A stretch of 6,412 nt of DNA from positions 1-6,412 of the forward strand of contig DASQLD010000548.1 in the NCBI GenBank assembly GCA_035630195.1, in the 5' to 3' direction. Position numbers and translations under genes: made by a program. This DNA is from DASQDN01 sp035630195 (lineage in GTDB: Bacteria > Acidobacteriota > Terriglobia > Bryobacterales > Bryobacteraceae). The notes below the pieces were generated by a model. The model was not told the origin of the DNA and did no database searches. It saw only the letters and a program-made list of their open reading frames with translations. Numbering within the stretch: the first letter of the stretch is position 1; each line of letters opens with the position of its first letter. Shown in pieces: positions 5,336 to 6,412 of the stretch.

Positions 5336-6412
5336 TCACGATTCCCTCCCGGTTAATAGTGCGAGTCGCCCATCTTCAAGTGCTGCGAAGGTTAGTGAAT
5401 ACCGGCGTGCGGTGCGTTTGACCGTCTCGACGTCGGCGTTGATTTCTTCGGCGAGTACTTTGGGTAACAGCGAACCCTTTTGGAGTGCGTACGTCATGCG
5501 CTGCTTTATAGTGAGCTTCGCGGCGAGTTCTGGAGTGTCGCCAACGTTGGCACGCGCAAAGGTAGTTTTCTGGTCACTGAACGTCACCCTGAAGCCCACG
5601 GGCGGTTGTATCGGTCCGAGGTTCGCTTTGCGGCAGAACAGCCCTAGGCTGATCTCCGAACGTGACTCACCCTCGGTTTTCTTCACGAACCATGTCGCAC
5701 GGGCACCGTTATGCCAGAAGGTGCTACCGAAGGGCTTCTTATCGGAATCTTCAGCTTTGCTCACATGGGCGATGTGTAGCGATCCGATACCGATTGCCCG
5801 GACTGCCCGAAAGTAGCGTCCGGCAACTTCCGCCGCCTCCGGCGGTCCATCGCAGGCGAATGCTATGGAGTCAAACACGGCATAATCGAGAGCTTCATCA
5901 CGTACGATACGGCGTAACCGATCCATTTCAGCGGACAGCGGACGCTCACATCGGGCATACATGATCTTCGGCATGCTGGGTCCGAACAAGCGCTCCAAGC
6001 GATCCCGGTGATCCTCGCCTGCGAGTTCCCAATCAAAGAGACCCACACGCAAGCCTTGCTGTACGAGTCGTCCAGCAACATAGAGCCCGACGTACGACTT
6101 GGCGCTCCCGCCGTCGCCGAACGCGATGATCGGGTGACGGCGGTTGAATGACAGTCCGTCCACCGTCAACGTGTCATTGGCGTCGGGCAACGGCATATCC
6201 CGAAGATCCATTGCCGGGCGGCCGTTGCGATCCGCCGCTAATACACGCTGGCAAAACTCCTCGAGGAGTCCGGCCCAATCCACTTCGCCGTTACTTTGGC
6301 TGCGTTCAGCAATCAGTTTGGCTCGTTCCTGCCGTGCGCGTGCCGATGAAAGGTTGAAATCCGCAACCGTCAAGATGCCGTCAAAGGTCCGTGCTCCGGG
6401 GAGACTGCAACG
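5336..6412 (-). CDS. RecA-like/RepA-like replication ATPase, 5' end outside window
   Basis: Residues here count from a TTG at 6373, used only as a ruler. The P-loop GDGGSAKS (86-93) is followed by a RecA-fold core: LFDWE (112-116), a Walker B-like strand ending D168 (LDYAVFDSIA), and HIAHVSK (200-206) leading into FGSTFWHNGARATW. This layout fits hexameric helicases of the RepA/AAA_25 type carried by phages and plasmids. A C-terminal segment (about 288-330, with LAEEINADVETVKRTARRYS) looks like a winged HTH that could bind DNA. The frame stays open for 13 codons upstream of the TTG to the window edge and reads like protein (GARTFDGIL), so the real start is probably outside. The gene ends directly at the GGAC/GTCC array. 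Likely role: helicase loading or unwinding during element replication; a primase domain could lie in the missing part. Confidence 0.82.
   Translation of the reverse strand, partial: RCSLPGARTFDGILTVADFNLSSARARQERAKLIAERSQSNGEVDWAGLLEEFCQRVLAADRNGRPAMDLRDMPLPDANDTLTVDGLSFNRRHPIIAFGDGGSAKSYVGLYVAGRLVQQGLRVGLFDWELAGEDHRDRLERLFGPSMPKIMYARCERPLSAEMDRLRRIVRDEALDYAVFDSIAFACDGPPEAAEVAGRYFRAVRAIGIGSLHIAHVSKAEDSDKKPFGSTFWHNGARATWFVKKTEGESRSEISLGLFCRKANLGPIQPPVGFRVTFSDQKTTFARANVGDTPELAAKLTIKQRMTYALQKGSLLPKVLAEEINADVETVKRTARRYSLTFAALEDGRLALLTGRES

Noticed and set aside
5211..5816. Plus-strand 201-codon frame
   Set aside because: Antisense to the ATPase and running through the GGAC array; no domain recognised.

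Overview
The window is a bacterial accessory region of moderately high GC by eye. One large tetratricopeptide-repeat (TPR) gene runs on the plus strand at the left. On the minus strand, the other two thirds holds a phage- or satellite-like gene set. The short, standalone serine recombinase and the general codon style resemble soil or environmental bacteria. Acidobacteriota is my best guess, but nothing in the sequence proves it, and I see no rRNA, tRNA or housekeeping gene that would place the host.

Layout. At 2-1846 (+) lies the 3' part of a TPR protein; its reading frame is open to the left edge, so the true start is outside the window. At 1847-2551 there is no intact recognisable gene. It holds minus-strand coding-like remnants: a charged C-terminal fragment with two stops just upstream, some tiny ORFs, and a Cys-x2-Cys zinc-knuckle gene that looks split. 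At 2552-4928 (-) is a tightly packed operon, read right to left: serine recombinase (198 aa), small-terminase-like HTH protein (129 aa), large terminase (about 408 aa), and a 51-aa protein whose ATG overlaps the terminase stop. At 4929-5335 is a 407-bp intergenic region rich in repeats. Next to the recombinase it has a 24-bp near-palindrome and a second copy of one arm. Next to the ATPase stop it has a dense GGAC/GTCC array with a long hairpin. At 5336-6412 (-) is a RecA-like P-loop ATPase (replicative helicase/RepA-like) with a C-terminal HTH-like region; its 5' end is also outside the window.

How the parts may work together (inference). The ATPase plus the GGAC/GTCC array look like a replication module. 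The recombinase plus the palindrome look like a site-specific recombination module. TerS and TerL look like a DNA-packaging module. No portal, protease, capsid or tail gene is visible. A packaging motor with its own recombinase and replication ATPase but no virion genes suggests either a phage satellite that borrows a helper capsid or a decayed prophage. The broken genes at 1869-2535 support decay at the distal end. The three terminase motor motifs and the three nuclease acids are all present, so the core module looks functional.
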